DNA from: DATBVX01 sp963695985 | GTDB taxonomy: Bacteria > Pseudomonadota > Gammaproteobacteria > Steroidobacterales > Steroidobacteraceae | Direction of reading: 5' to 3' | NCBI GenBank assembly: GCA_963695985.1 | Contig: CAVOIC010000005.1 | Location: 117,900-181,899, forward strand | DNA length: 64,000 nucleotides | Part shown: positions 37,223 to 47,627 of the stretch, piece after piece | Position numbering within the stretch: the first letter of the stretch is position 1 | How the letters are laid out: the number at the start of each line of letters is the position of its first letter | Notes under the pieces: generated by a model | The model's input: the letters and a program-made list of their open reading frames with translations, nothing else | The model's database searches: none | Told to the model about the DNA's origin: nothing | Position numbers and translations under genes: made by a program

Positions 37223-39056
37223 ATGCTCGAGCGCGGACGACGCAGCGCATTGCGATTGCACCAGTGGATCCTGGTGACTCTGATTGTCATCGCGGCAGCG
37301 GGCTGTGCGACCGGTGATCAGGCTGACCAGGCGGCAGCCTCCGCAGAGCCGCCTCCAACGTCGACGCCGGGAAACGCTGCGCCCACGATTGGCGGAACGC
37401 CGCCCTCGAGCGCTGTGGCCGGCACCGCGTATGTCTTTCAGCCTACGGCGCAGGACGCCGACGGCGACCCACTGTTCTTTGAGGTCACTGGGCAACCGGC
37501 TTGGGCGAGTTTCGACGCCGGCTCCGGAACGTTGAGCGGCACGCCGGGCGACGCGAATGTAGGGGATGCGGCCAATATCGTCATCAGTGTGAGCGATGGT
37601 CAGGCGAGCGCCGCGCTGCCCGCCTTTACCATCCATGTCGCCGCGCGCACGACGCCACCGGCAACGAATCGCGCACCGACGATCGCAGGCAACCCGCCTA
37701 AGACCGTGCAGGTCGGAAAGTCGTACACGTTTCAGCCCTCGGCTTCCGACCCCGATGGCAATCCGCTCTCCTTCTCGATCACGAACAAACCCTCGTGGGC
37801 AGGGTTCAGCGGCACGACCGGGCGGCTCTCGGGAACGCCGACAGCCAGCAACGTCGGAACGTTCGCCAACATCGTCATCAGTGTGAGCGACGGCCAGGCG
37901 AGCGCCTCGCTGCAGTCGTTTACAATTGCCGTGAATGCGGCGGCCAACACGGCTCCAGTCATTTCCGGCACGCCGGCGACGTCGGCGACGGTAGGTCAGG
38001 CGTACAGTTTCCAGCCGACTGCGAGCGATGCGGACGGCAATACGCTCACCTTCAGCATTCAGAACAAGCCGTCGTGGGCGAGCTTCAGTACCTCGACCGG
38101 GCGACTCTCCGGCACACCGGCCTCGAGCGATGTCGGGACGTTCTCCAACATCCTCATCGGCGTGAGTGACGGCCAGGCGGTCGTGTCACTGCCGGCGTTT
38201 TCGATCAGCGTCACTACAACGGCGCCGGCCAACCGCGCGCCGACGATCTCCGGTTCGCCGGCGACTTCCGTTACCGCGGGCCAGGCGTACAGTTTCCAGC
38301 CGACTGCGAGCGATGCGGATGGCAATACGCTCACCTTCAGTATTCAGAACAAACCGTCGTGGGCGAGCTTCACTACCTCGACCGGGCGCCTCTCCGGCAC
38401 GCCGACTTCGAGCAATGTCGGGACGTTCTCGAACATTCTCATCAGTGTGAGTGACGGGCAGGCGAGCGCTTCGTTGTCGGCGTTTTCGATTGCCGTGACT
38501 GCGACGCCGCCGGCCAACCGCGCACCGACGATTTCGGGCTCACCAACGACTTCGCTGAACTTCGGCACGGCGTACAGCTTTCAACCCACGGCAAACGATC
38601 CGGACGGCAACACACTCACTTTCAGCATTCAGAACAAGCCGGGCTGGGCGAGCTTCAGCACGTCGACCGGTCGGCTCTCCGGTACTCCTGCGGCGGGCGA
38701 TGTTGGAACCTATTCCAATATCGTGATCAGTGTCAGCGATGGCACCCTCAGTGCGTCTTTGCCTGCATTCGCAATTACCGTCACTCAGGCGGCAAACGGC
38801 AGCGCCACGATTTCGTGGACACCCCCGACGCAGAACACGGATGGCAGCACGCTGACGGACCTGGCCGGATATCGCCTCTACTACGGCACCAACTCCGCGT
38901 CTCTTTCGCAGAACGTGCAGATCGCGAACGCCGGCGCCTCATCGTATACAGTCGGCAATCTTTCACCCGCGACCTGGTACTTCGCCTCTGAAGGCTTACA
39001 ACAGCAGCGGGTCCGAAAGCGATCTGTCCGGCGTAGCCAGCAAGACCATCCAGTAA
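37223..39056 (+). CDS. Lipoprotein with five Ig-like repeats and an FN3 domain, frame change near 38985
   Basis: This exported lipoprotein of about 610 residues has its lipobox (VIAAAGCATG) near residue 26. Five Ig-like domains of about 95 residues follow, each with GxPxxSVTAGQAYSFQPTA-type, WASFSTSTGRLSGTP-type and ISVSDGQASAS-type blocks. It ends with a fibronectin III domain starting SATISWTPPTQNTDGS. A one-base shift near 38985 restores an ending of AYNSSGSESDLSGVASKTIQ and a stop at 39054-39056, matching its paralogue at 24733. ATG 37223 is chosen for the signal peptide. It is probably a surface adhesin or matrix protein under c-di-GMP control, close to the exopolysaccharide genes. Confidence 0.87.
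37955..38525 (+). repeat. Near-identical tandem repeat inside the Ig lipoprotein gene
   Basis: Two consecutive domain-length units of about 285 bases are almost identical in DNA. For example CAGGCGTACAGTTTCCAGCC occurs near 37998 and 38283, with the same GAGCGATGCGGA block following. Such identity suggests recent duplication or gene conversion. Confidence 0.75.
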
Positions 39057-39191
39057 GACCCCAGTCGATCTGACCACCCGAACCGCGCAGGGCAGACCTG
39101 CTCGCGCGGGCGCGCGTGACGCAGTTCACACTGCTCGCCATCCTCTCTCACAGGATATGATCCCGTTTTGGGTCGAGGGTCACCCATCGGC

Positions 39192-41240
39192 ATGTCTCTG
39201 GGGTCGGCAAGTTATGCCCTGGCGGCGCTGGCGTTCCTGCTGCTGACGCTGCTGCTGCTCATCGGCTGGCGCGGACGCTCAGCGGGTGCTCGCGTCATCG
39301 TGGCAGCTCTGGCGAGCGCTCTGTGGGCGCTGGTATTGGCGGTCCAGGGGTCGTCGGCGCGGTTTTCATTCCTGGCGGTTTACGTTGCCGAACTGGTGCG
39401 CGGCGGCGCATGGCTCGCGGTTCTTGCCGGGCTGGCGCGGCCAATCATCCCGAGAGCAGTCCGCCTGGCGGCCCCTGCGGTATGGGGGGCGATGCTCCTT
39501 TGGGGAGTGGCCTTAGCTCCCTTGCAGCGTCTGGGAATCGGCCCCGACCAGCCGTTGCTGTTGCTCACTCGTGCCGGACTCGGCATCGCCTTGCTGGCAC
39601 TGATTCTCACCGAGCACATTTATCGCAGCGCGACTGCGGCGGCGCGCCCGGCGCTGCGCTATCTCGTGTTCGGTATCGGCGGCATGTTCGTCTTCGACCT
39701 TTTCCTGTACTCCCAGGCCGAACTGTTGCGGCAATTGAGCATCGATGCCTGGATCGCCCGGGGCGTCGTGAATGCCCTCGTGGTGCCGCTGATAGCGATC
39801 GCCGTGCGGCGCAATCCGCAGTGGTCGCTCGACATCTTCGTGTCGAGACACGTCGTCTTCTACTCCGGGACGCTGCTCCTGGTCGGCGCCTACCTGCTGA
39901 TCATGGCGCTCGGCGGCTACTACGTGCGCGTCGTCGGCGGAACCTGGGGCGGCATCGCGCAGATCGTGTTCCTCGCCGGCTCGGGCCTGCTGCTGGCGGC
40001 GCTGATCTTCTCCGGCCGCGTGCGTGCCTGGGCCAAGGTCTTTGTCAGCAAGCATTTCTATCGCAACAAGTACGACTACCGAATCGAGTGGCTGCGGTTC
40101 ATCCATACGCTTTCCTCTACGGACGAGGAGGACGTCGGGCGCACCGCCATACGGGCCATAGCGCAGATTTTCTCGAGCCCGCGAGGGATTCTGTTTGTGG
40201 CCGATGATTCAGGGCAACGGTACGTTCCGACCGCGGTCTGGCCGAAGGACGGCCAGGCACTGGCGGATCTGAAGGAAGTCGCGGCCGACGATGACCTCGT
40301 CGTGTTTCTGCGTGAGCGACAGTGGATCATCGACTTGAAGGAGTACCGCGCGTCACCGGAGGCGTATGACAACCTCGAGCTTCCGACATGGGCAAACTCC
40401 AATGCGGAACTGCGACTCATATCGCCGCTGCTCGCACTCGACCGCCTGGTCGGATTCGTGGCGCTTGACGATCCGCCGACGCCGTTCAAGATGACGTTCG
40501 AGGATCGCGACCTGCTGAAGACGGTGGGTCGACATGTGGCCACCCACATCGCTCAGCACGAAGCCGATCGGCGTCTGGCCGAGAGCCGTCAATTCGAAGC
40601 CTACAATCAGCTGACCGCGTTCATGATGCATGACGTGAAGAATTCCGTGGCACAGCTCAAACTCCTGGTCACGAACGCGGCGCGACACAAGAACAATCCC
40701 GCGTTCATCGACGATGCCATCAGCACCGTTGCCAACACAGCGGAGCGGATGACACGACTCACGGAGCAATTGAAGCAGAAGGCGGTCATCGGCACTCCAC
40801 GGCCGGCCGATCTCAATGATCTCGCTCGCAGCGCCGTGGAGCGCTGCCGTGGACGACAGCCGGTGCCCAGCTTTCAGCCGGAGGCAGTGCCGGCCATGGT
40901 TCACGCCGATCCCGAAAAGCTGACTTCCGTGCTCGAGCACGTGATTCGCAACGCCCAGGAGGCTACGCCGGCGCGCGGCTCGGTCGAGGTGCGATTGCGG
41001 CGCAACGGCCGCCAAGCGGTGATCGAGGTCGCCGATACGGGCTGTGGAATGGACGCCGAGTTTGTGCGCCACAAGCTGTTTCGCGCATTCGTCACGACGA
41101 AGGGCGCGGAGGGGATGGGGATCGGTGCCTTCCAGGCTCGCGAGTACGTGCGCCTGCTGGGTGGAGAGGTGGAAGTGCAAAGTAAGCCCGGGCACGGCAC
41201 GACGTTCTCGATTAACCTGCCGCTCGCGACATCCCGGTAG
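39192..41240 (+). CDS. prsK: PEP-CTERM system sensor histidine kinase PrsK
   Basis: This is a membrane sensor kinase of about 682 residues. About eight hydrophobic helices occupy the first 290 residues. A GAF-like region follows (TAIRAIAQIFSSPRGILFVADD). The dimerisation/phosphoacceptor segment TAFMMHDVKNSVAQL has the histidine near residue 480. The ATPase domain has VIRNAQEATPARG (N box), DTGCGMDAEF and GAEGMGIGAFQARE. ATG 39192 is preferred over an upstream TTG because the first membrane segment begins there. It lies directly before prsR, so it is expected to phosphorylate that regulator and to control exopolysaccharide or PEP-CTERM genes. The domain arrangement matches TIGR02916. Confidence 0.92.
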   Translation: MSLGSASYALAALAFLLLTLLLLIGWRGRSAGARVIVAALASALWALVLAVQGSSARFSFLAVYVAELVRGGAWLAVLAGLARPIIPRAVRLAAPAVWGAMLLWGVALAPLQRLGIGPDQPLLLLTRAGLGIALLALILTEHIYRSATAAARPALRYLVFGIGGMFVFDLFLYSQAELLRQLSIDAWIARGVVNALVVPLIAIAVRRNPQWSLDIFVSRHVVFYSGTLLLVGAYLLIMALGGYYVRVVGGTWGGIAQIVFLAGSGLLLAALIFSGRVRAWAKVFVSKHFYRNKYDYRIEWLRFIHTLSSTDEEDVGRTAIRAIAQIFSSPRGILFVADDSGQRYVPTAVWPKDGQALADLKEVAADDDLVVFLRERQWIIDLKEYRASPEAYDNLELPTWANSNAELRLISPLLALDRLVGFVALDDPPTPFKMTFEDRDLLKTVGRHVATHIAQHEADRRLAESRQFEAYNQLTAFMMHDVKNSVAQLKLLVTNAARHKNNPAFIDDAISTVANTAERMTRLTEQLKQKAVIGTPRPADLNDLARSAVERCRGRQPVPSFQPEAVPAMVHADPEKLTSVLEHVIRNAQEATPARGSVEVRLRRNGRQAVIEVADTGCGMDAEFVRHKLFRAFVTTKGAEGMGIGAFQAREYVRLLGGEVEVQSKPGHGTTFSINLPLATSR

Positions 41241-41267
41241 CCGAACCGGCCTGAACAAGAAATTCAC

Positions 41268-42651
41268 GTGCCCACAGACAAGCCAATACTGTTGATCGTC
41301 GAGGACGATCTGGGCCTGCAGAAGCAGCTCAAGTGGTGCTTCGACGAGTACGAAGTCATCGCCGCGACCAATCGCGCGGAGGCGTTGACTCAACTGCGGC
41401 GCTTCTCTCCGCCCGTCGTGCTGCAGGACCTGGGGCTGCCTCCCGATGCCGAGGGGGTCAGCGAGGGAATCGAGACGCTGCGGGAGATCGTCAGCCTGTC
41501 ACCCACCACCAAGGTGATCGTGGTCACGGGCAACCACGATCGCGACAACGCCGTGAAGGCAGTTTCACTCGGCGCCTATGACTTCTACGAAAAGCCGGTG
41601 GACACGGACATCCTGCGGCTCCTGGTGAACCGCGCATTTCACATTTACGCGCTGGAGGAACAGAACCGACAGCTGCGGGAGGCGCAAGCCAGCAGTCCGC
41701 TCGAAGGCATCATCGCCACCGATGAGGGCATGCTCAAGGTGTGTCGCATGGTCGAGAAGATCGCACCGACCAGCGCCTCTGTCCTGATTCTCGGTGAAAG
41801 CGGAACCGGCAAGGAACTGCTGGCGCGTGCCGTGCACGCTCAAAGCAATCGACGCGACGGCAGGTTCGTGGCGATCAACTGCGCGGCCATCCCCGAACAG
41901 TTGCTCGAGAGCGAGCTGTTCGGCTACGAGAAAGGTGCGTACACGGGTGCGGCAAAGCAGACCATCGGCAAGGTGGAGCTGGCGGACGGAGGCACGCTGT
42001 TCCTCGATGAGATCGGCGACATGCCGCTCAGCCCTGCAGGCCAAGCTGCTGCGCTTTCTGCAGGACCGGGTCATCGAACGGGTCGGCGGCCGCGAGGAGA
42101 TACACGTTGACGTACGCATCGTGTGCGCCACCAACCAGGATCTCAGCGCACTCATTGCCAGCCAGCGCTTTCGTCAGGACCTTTACTATCGGATCGGCGA
42201 GCTGTCGATCGTCGTGCCCCCGCTGAGGGAGCGCGGCGCCGGCATCGCGGTACTCGCGCACGCAATTCTCCGCCGCCTGAGCGCGTCGGAAGGGCGGCCG
42301 AAGCGCGGCTTTACCGAAGAGGCAGTTGCCGCCATCGGAGCGTACCCGTGGCCGGGAAACGTTCGGGAACTGGAGAACAAGATCAAGACGGCCGTGATCA
42401 TGAGCGACGCCCCGATGATTACCGCGGAAGACCTGGGGCTGGCGACAGTGGTCGATCGAGGTCTCGCGTTCAACCTCAGGGAGGTGCGCGCTCGGGCCGA
42501 GAAGGAGACGATCCGCCAGGCCATGATGATCGCCGATGGAAATGTGTCGCGCGCGGCGGAGCTCCTGGGAATTACCCGGCCGACGCTGTATGACCTGATG
42601 GAACGCTACGCGATGCGGCCAGATTCTCGCGACGACAAGGCAGCCGGGTGA
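41268..42651 (+). CDS. prsR: PEP-CTERM-box response regulator PrsR (sigma-54 activator), frame change near 42033
   Basis: This NtrC-type activator has about 460 residues. The receiver domain (residues 1-120) contains VEDDLGLQKQLKW and the probable phosphoacceptor aspartate in VLQDLGLPP. The AAA+ domain has Walker A GESGTGKELLARAVH, the sigma-54 contact loop GAYTGA and Walker B GGTLFLDEIGDM. One extra base near 42033 breaks the frame before the conserved SLQAKLLRFLQDR. The C-terminal Fis-type helix-turn-helix is NVSRAAELLGITRPTLYDL. It lies 28 bases after the kinase gene and its stop overlaps the exosortase start. Confidence 0.9.
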
Positions 42652-44196
42652 CGATGACGGCGGCAACGGACGGCACACGCATCGAAAAGGCAGTGACGCT
42701 CATCTCCCTGCCTGCGCTCCGGAACGTACTCCTGGTCTACCTGCTGTTCGCATTGGCAGCAGTGGCCTACTGGCCCGCCAGCGAGGCGCTATACGCGGCC
42801 TGGACCGACTTCAAGAACCTCGGCGACACGCAGGGCTTTCTCGTTCTGGCCATTTCCTTGTGGCTGGTTTTCCGCTCGCGTCGCTCTCTCACCGGAGCGG
42901 GTGAACACCCGTCAGTCGTGGCGCTCGCGGGGCTCCTCCTGTGCAGCTTCGCCTGGCTCATCCTGTGGCGGGGCGGTCTTCAGGACCTGCACCTGATGCT
43001 CGTACCTGCGATCCTGTGGCTGTGTGTATTCGCGGCCTTCGGACGCAAGGTCGGCATCGCCCTCGCTTTGCCGATCGGCTATCTCTACTTCGCCTGGCCG
43101 GGGTGGAGCCATCTCGCCCCGGTGCTGCAGGCGCTGACAACGCATGCCGTGGGGCTACTCGCCTCGGCCTTCGGCTTGCCGGTCTACATCGAGGGAAATA
43201 CGGTTCGGATCCCCGAAGGCACATTTGACATCGAAGGCGGCTGCAGCGGCATACATTTCCTCGTGGTCGCACTGGCCCTGGCGGTGCTGCAGGGCGAGCT
43301 CATGAGTGCCTCGATTCGGCGGCGTGTGCAACTCATTGCCGTCATGGCGAGCCTCGCCATCGTCTGCAATTGGCTTCGCGTCTTTACGATCGTGATGGCC
43401 GGGACACCTGACCGACATGCAGCATTTCCTGATCAGGCAACACTACACGTTCGGGTGGGTACTGTTCGGCGTGGTGGTAGGTAGCTATATCTGGATATCC
43501 GCGAAACCCGAGCCGTCCGCCGGCCCGCTGGCCGCGACACAATCGCCCAGGACATCTCGCGCCCCAAGAGCGGTCGCGTATCTGGCCGCCACGTCGGCGA
43601 TGCTGATCGCCCCAATCCTGGGACTGGTACTGGAAGCTGGCGACGCAAGAGCTGCGGCTTCGATCAAGATGGTATTTCCAGTCGGGAACGCGGGCTGGTC
43701 CGGTCCGCTTCCAGCGTCGGACTTGAACTGGCGCCCTGAATTTCTCGGTGCCGACGCAGTGGAACAGGTCACATATCACAATGACGCCGGGAACTCGATC
43801 GCGGTGGCCGCGATCGTCTTTCGGCGGCAGGAGCAAGGAAAGGAGCTCATCGGCGAGAGCGCCTCACTGCTGGGTGAAGGCCAGTGGAGTGCGCTGAGCG
43901 ATGAGATCGTGAGCACTCAGCGGGGCAAGTTTCGCGAACTGATGGCTGCGGACCGTCAAGGCAGGCGATTGCTGATCCGTTACCGCTACGACATTGGCGG
44001 TCGACAATCGGTGGAACCATTGCCGACTCAGCTCTGGTATGGCGTGCGTTCGCTTCGCGGCGCCCCATATTCAGCGCTCGTTGCCTACGGTGCCGCTTGC
44101 AGCGCATCGTGCGAAGAAACCAGGAGCATGATCGACACCTTCCTTGGGCAGATGGCGGGAGAAGTGGAAGCCTCATTGCCGCAGCGTTCGCGCTGA
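42648..44196 (+). CDS. xrtA: Exosortase A fused to an EpsI domain, frame change near 43403
   Basis: This inner-membrane transpeptidase-like enzyme of about 515 residues would process PEP-CTERM proteins. The first 260 residues have eight or so membrane helices. The catalytic cysteine is in FDIEGGCSGIHF and the conserved arginine in CNWLRVFTIVMAG. A GGG run near 43403 breaks the frame; correction gives the conserved histidine region HLTDMQHFLIRQHYTFGW. The C-terminal roughly 190 residues form a periplasmic EpsI domain (VEQVTYHNDAGNSIAVAAIVFRRQ). The exosortase-EpsI fusion is typical of exosortase type A. GTG 42648 overlaps the prsR stop. Confidence 0.92.
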
Positions 44197-44223
44197 TGTA
44201 ATTGTTCTTACACGGAATACGTG

Positions 44224-46905
44224 ATGAACGCGCCTTACAAGCGTCCTCTTCTTATCTTTGTGCTGGGCGCCCTCGTGGCACTCGCCGGATGCGATCTGCT
44301 CATGTCATCCGAGGCGCGCCTCGAGCGCGCACAGAAAGAGATGTCGCAAGGCAACTTCAACGCTGCGGCCATCGACCTGCGCAATGTACTGAAGAAGCAA
44401 CCGGCAAATACGCAAGCACGCATGATGCTTGTGAACCTGCTGTTGAAGCTCGGCGATGCGCAAACTGCGCAGCAGGAGCTGCAGCGTGCCATTCACGATG
44501 GCGCAGACCCGGCTCGAAGCGCGCAGGTCACGGCAGAGATCTATCTGCGGCTGGGGCAGGCCGCCGAGCTTCTGAAGCTGATCGATGACGGACAACTGGC
44601 CTTGGAGGAGCCGGCGCGCTCGATTGCTCGTGGCCACGCACTGAGCGCCCTGGGTAAGCCGGTGGAGGCCGCGGCAGCGTTCGATCACGCCCTGCAAACA
44701 GAGCCGCGCAACGCCGCGGCACAGATCGGACTCGCCGAGACGCTGGCTGTGCGCGCGCGATCCGATGAAGCACTGAAGCTGCTCGGGGGCATCCCGGACA
44801 CGGCTCCGGAGGCGACGGAAGCGCGGATTCTTCAGAGCCGCATTCTGCTCGGGCGCGGGCAATATTCGGAAGCGGAGACCATTCTTCTTCGTGCCAGCAA
44901 TCTGCTGCCGCCGGACAGTGCAGTGATGCAGCGCGCGATGCTATGGACCTATCTCGCGGAAGCGCAACTCGCTCAGGGCAAGGTCGATGCCGCCGATAAG
45001 ACACAAAAGCGGCTCGCGACTGAGGTGCCCGGATTGGCCGCCGGACAGTTGCTGCGTGCACGCGTCCTCCTGGCGCGCGGCGATTACGCAACCGGTATTG
45101 CCGAGCTGCAGCGCCTGCTCGTCGCCGCGCCGGACTTCGTGCAGGCAAGGATGATGCTCGGTGCCGCACAGCTTGCGCAGGGGAACCTCCTGCAGGCTGA
45201 GAATCAGCTCGCGCAGGTAGTCGATCGCGCGCCGGAAAACATAGAAGCACGCAAGCTCCTGGCGCGCGTACGCCTGCAACTGGATCTCCCGGATGCCGCG
45301 TTGCGTGTTCTCACTCCGGCGCTCGAAGAGGAGAGCACTGACCCGCAGCTGTACTCCCTGGCGGGCGCGGCGCAGCTGCGCGCCGGAGAGAGCGAGAAGG
45401 CGCTCGAGACGCTGGAGCAAGGCGCTCGCTTGCATCCCAATGACGAAGCACCGCACCTGGACCTGGCCTCCGCTTACATTTCCCTGCGGCGCTATGCCGA
45501 TGCACTTGGCGTGCTCCAGGCCCTGCCCGGCAAGCCGAGCGCGAGGCGTGCGGCCCTGCTGGTGGTCGCGACTGCTGCACAGCAAGGTCAGCCCGAAGCG
45601 CGCGCCGAGCTGGAACGGCTCCTCCGTGAGCAACCCGACAACACGGAGTTGCTCTACCTCGCGGCGATGTATTTCGGATCGCAACGCGAATTCGAGCGCG
45701 CTCGGGTCTACCTGGGCCGCGTCCTCGAAGCGTCTCCGGGAAACGGGCGTGCACTGCGAGGGCTCGCGAGCGTCGAATACGCCGCGGGAAACCTGCAGGC
45801 TGCCGAGCAGGCATTACTCCGGGCGCTGAATGCAGAGCCCAAGAGCGCGGACATTCAGCTGGCATTGGCGCGGCTCTACCTGGCTCGCAACGACTTGCCG
45901 CATGCTCGTGCCGCAATCGATGCGGCTGTGAAGGCGAGCGGCGGGCGCGCCGAAGTGGAGAACGCCGCCGGGCTGCTGTTCTCGGAGAGCCAACGGTTCG
46001 ATGAAGCGCTGGCGCGGTTCCGGCGTGCCACGGAGCTCGACAGCAGTAAGGCCACCTACTGGCTGAATGCGGGACGCGCTCAGCTCGCGCTCAGCCAGCC
46101 GGCCGCAGCACGAGAATCGCTGGAGAAGGCATTATCACTGCGCCCCGACTGGATGCCGGCCGCAGGCCTGCTCGTGCTGGTTGACCTGCGCTCCAGCGGC
46201 CCGGCAGCCGCACTGGCGCGCGCCCAGGACCTGCGCCGCCGCCAGCCGCAGGAGCCCGCCACGATGGTGCTCGAGGGCGACGTGCAGATGTTCAGGAAGG
46301 AGTATGCGCAAGCCGCAAAGGCTTACGAGGACGCCGAGCGGATTCGACCAGATGCGGTGATCGCCGTGAAGACTTTCGAAGCGATGCGGCTGGGCAGTCT
46401 GGACCGCCCCGAGGCGCCGCTCATCCGCTGGCTTGCCCTGCGCCCGGAGGACGGCCGTGTGCGCACGGTGCTTGGCCAGTACTACGTGCGAACAGGCCGG
46501 CCACAACGCGCAATGGCTGAGCTCGAAACGGTCAGTCGCCAGGCGCCCAACAATTTCGCCGTGTTGAACAATCTGGCGTGGCTCTATCACGCGCAAGGCG
46601 ATGGCCGGGCAGAAGAAACCGCCCGCCGGGCTTACGAGCTGGCGCCGACCAACGCCGCGGTTGCCGACACGTACGGCTGGATATTGCTCGGTAACCAGCA
46701 AACGGCGCGCGCCCTGGAACTGTTGGAGAAAGCGGCGAAAGGCGCGCCGGACAGCGCCGAGGTTCGCTATCACTACGGCGCGGCGCTGGCCGCTGCCGGG
46801 CGCCGCGCCGAAGCGCGGACCGCCCTCAGCCAGGCAATCGAAACCCAGCAGACATTCCCGCAGCGTGCCGACGCGGAGAAGCTTCTCGCCCAGCTCAAAA
46901 ACTGA
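44224..46905 (+). CDS. prsT: PEP-CTERM system TPR-repeat lipoprotein PrsT
   Basis: This 893-residue lipoprotein has a signal peptide ending in a lipobox (LVALAGCDLL). Almost the whole mature part is built from about 20 tetratricopeptide repeats, for example ALETLEQGARLHPNDEAPHL, AALGVLQALPG-type helices and DEALARFRRATELDSSK. The length and position next to exosortase A match the PrsT family (TIGR02917). It is probably anchored to a membrane, most likely the outer membrane, and thought to organise export or assembly; the exact partner is unknown. The gene is intact, with no frame change over 2.7 kb. Confidence 0.92.
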   Translation: MNAPYKRPLLIFVLGALVALAGCDLLMSSEARLERAQKEMSQGNFNAAAIDLRNVLKKQPANTQARMMLVNLLLKLGDAQTAQQELQRAIHDGADPARSAQVTAEIYLRLGQAAELLKLIDDGQLALEEPARSIARGHALSALGKPVEAAAAFDHALQTEPRNAAAQIGLAETLAVRARSDEALKLLGGIPDTAPEATEARILQSRILLGRGQYSEAETILLRASNLLPPDSAVMQRAMLWTYLAEAQLAQGKVDAADKTQKRLATEVPGLAAGQLLRARVLLARGDYATGIAELQRLLVAAPDFVQARMMLGAAQLAQGNLLQAENQLAQVVDRAPENIEARKLLARVRLQLDLPDAALRVLTPALEEESTDPQLYSLAGAAQLRAGESEKALETLEQGARLHPNDEAPHLDLASAYISLRRYADALGVLQALPGKPSARRAALLVVATAAQQGQPEARAELERLLREQPDNTELLYLAAMYFGSQREFERARVYLGRVLEASPGNGRALRGLASVEYAAGNLQAAEQALLRALNAEPKSADIQLALARLYLARNDLPHARAAIDAAVKASGGRAEVENAAGLLFSESQRFDEALARFRRATELDSSKATYWLNAGRAQLALSQPAAARESLEKALSLRPDWMPAAGLLVLVDLRSSGPAAALARAQDLRRRQPQEPATMVLEGDVQMFRKEYAQAAKAYEDAERIRPDAVIAVKTFEAMRLGSLDRPEAPLIRWLALRPEDGRVRTVLGQYYVRTGRPQRAMAELETVSRQAPNNFAVLNNLAWLYHAQGDGRAEETARRAYELAPTNAAVADTYGWILLGNQQTARALELLEKAAKGAPDSAEVRYHYGAALAAAGRRAEARTALSQAIETQQTFPQRADAEKLLAQLKN

Positions 46906-46996
46906 GATTCCAACTGTGGGCTGTTTCACAGAATGGCTCCGGCGCCCTGCGAATGTATCTGATAGCATTCAACTTTCCGGGCTAAGACGAACGAAG

Positions 46997-47627
46997 ATGC
47001 CAGTGCGGACCGGATGGATCGCGATCGCCGTGGCGCTGCTTGCTGCATGCGCCAACTCTTCCATGGCGCAGGACACGCCACCGGCACAGACTGCGCCAGC
47101 GGACAACCAATATGTCATCGGCCCGGGGGATACTTTGAACGTCTTTGTCTGGAATCATCCGGAGCTGACCGTGCAGATTCCGGTGCGCCCCGATGGACAG
47201 ATCTCGACGCCGCTGGTCGAGAACATGGTGGCCGCGGGCAAGACGCCGTCGCAGCTCGCGCGCGACCTCGAGCAGAAGCTGACCGAGTACGTGCGATCGC
47301 CGACTGTCAACGTCATCGTCACGACGCCGCTCAGCACGTTCAGCCAGGTGAAAGTCATCGGCCAGGTGGCGAAGCCCCAGGCGCTTTCCTACCACGAGGG
47401 CATGAAGGTCATGGACGCGATCCTCGCGGCAGGCGGACTGAGCCAATTCGCCGCCGGCAATCGCGCCAAGATCGTGCGCACCGAGGGCGGCAAGGAGAAG
47501 GAGATCCGCGTGCGGCTCGAGGACCTCTTCAACAAGGGCGATCTGAGCCAGAACCTGGCGCTGAAGCCGGGCGATGTGCGTCGTGGTACCCGCAGAGCAG
47601 GTTCTAGCCGAGCCATGCATGAGCTGA
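46997..47627 (+). CDS. XrtA-associated polysaccharide export protein, frame change near 47577
   Basis: This Wza-family export protein has about 209 residues. The signal sequence shows a lipobox-like LLAACANSS. The polysaccharide export domain begins with YVIGPGDTLNVFVWNHPELT and continues with VRPDGQISTPLVENM. An SLBB-type region contains VKVIGQVAKPQALSYHEGMKV. After GDV the frame shifts by one base near 47577 to give the usual VVVPAEQ ending, with TGA at 47625-47627 overlapping the next start. It is predicted to form the outer-membrane or periplasmic part of the exopolysaccharide exit. Confidence 0.88.

Noticed and set aside
46952..46970. A TGGC...CTGC pattern upstream of the export gene as a sigma-54 promoter
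   Set aside because: The spacing between GG and GC is 12 bases, not 10, so it does not fit the -24/-12 consensus.
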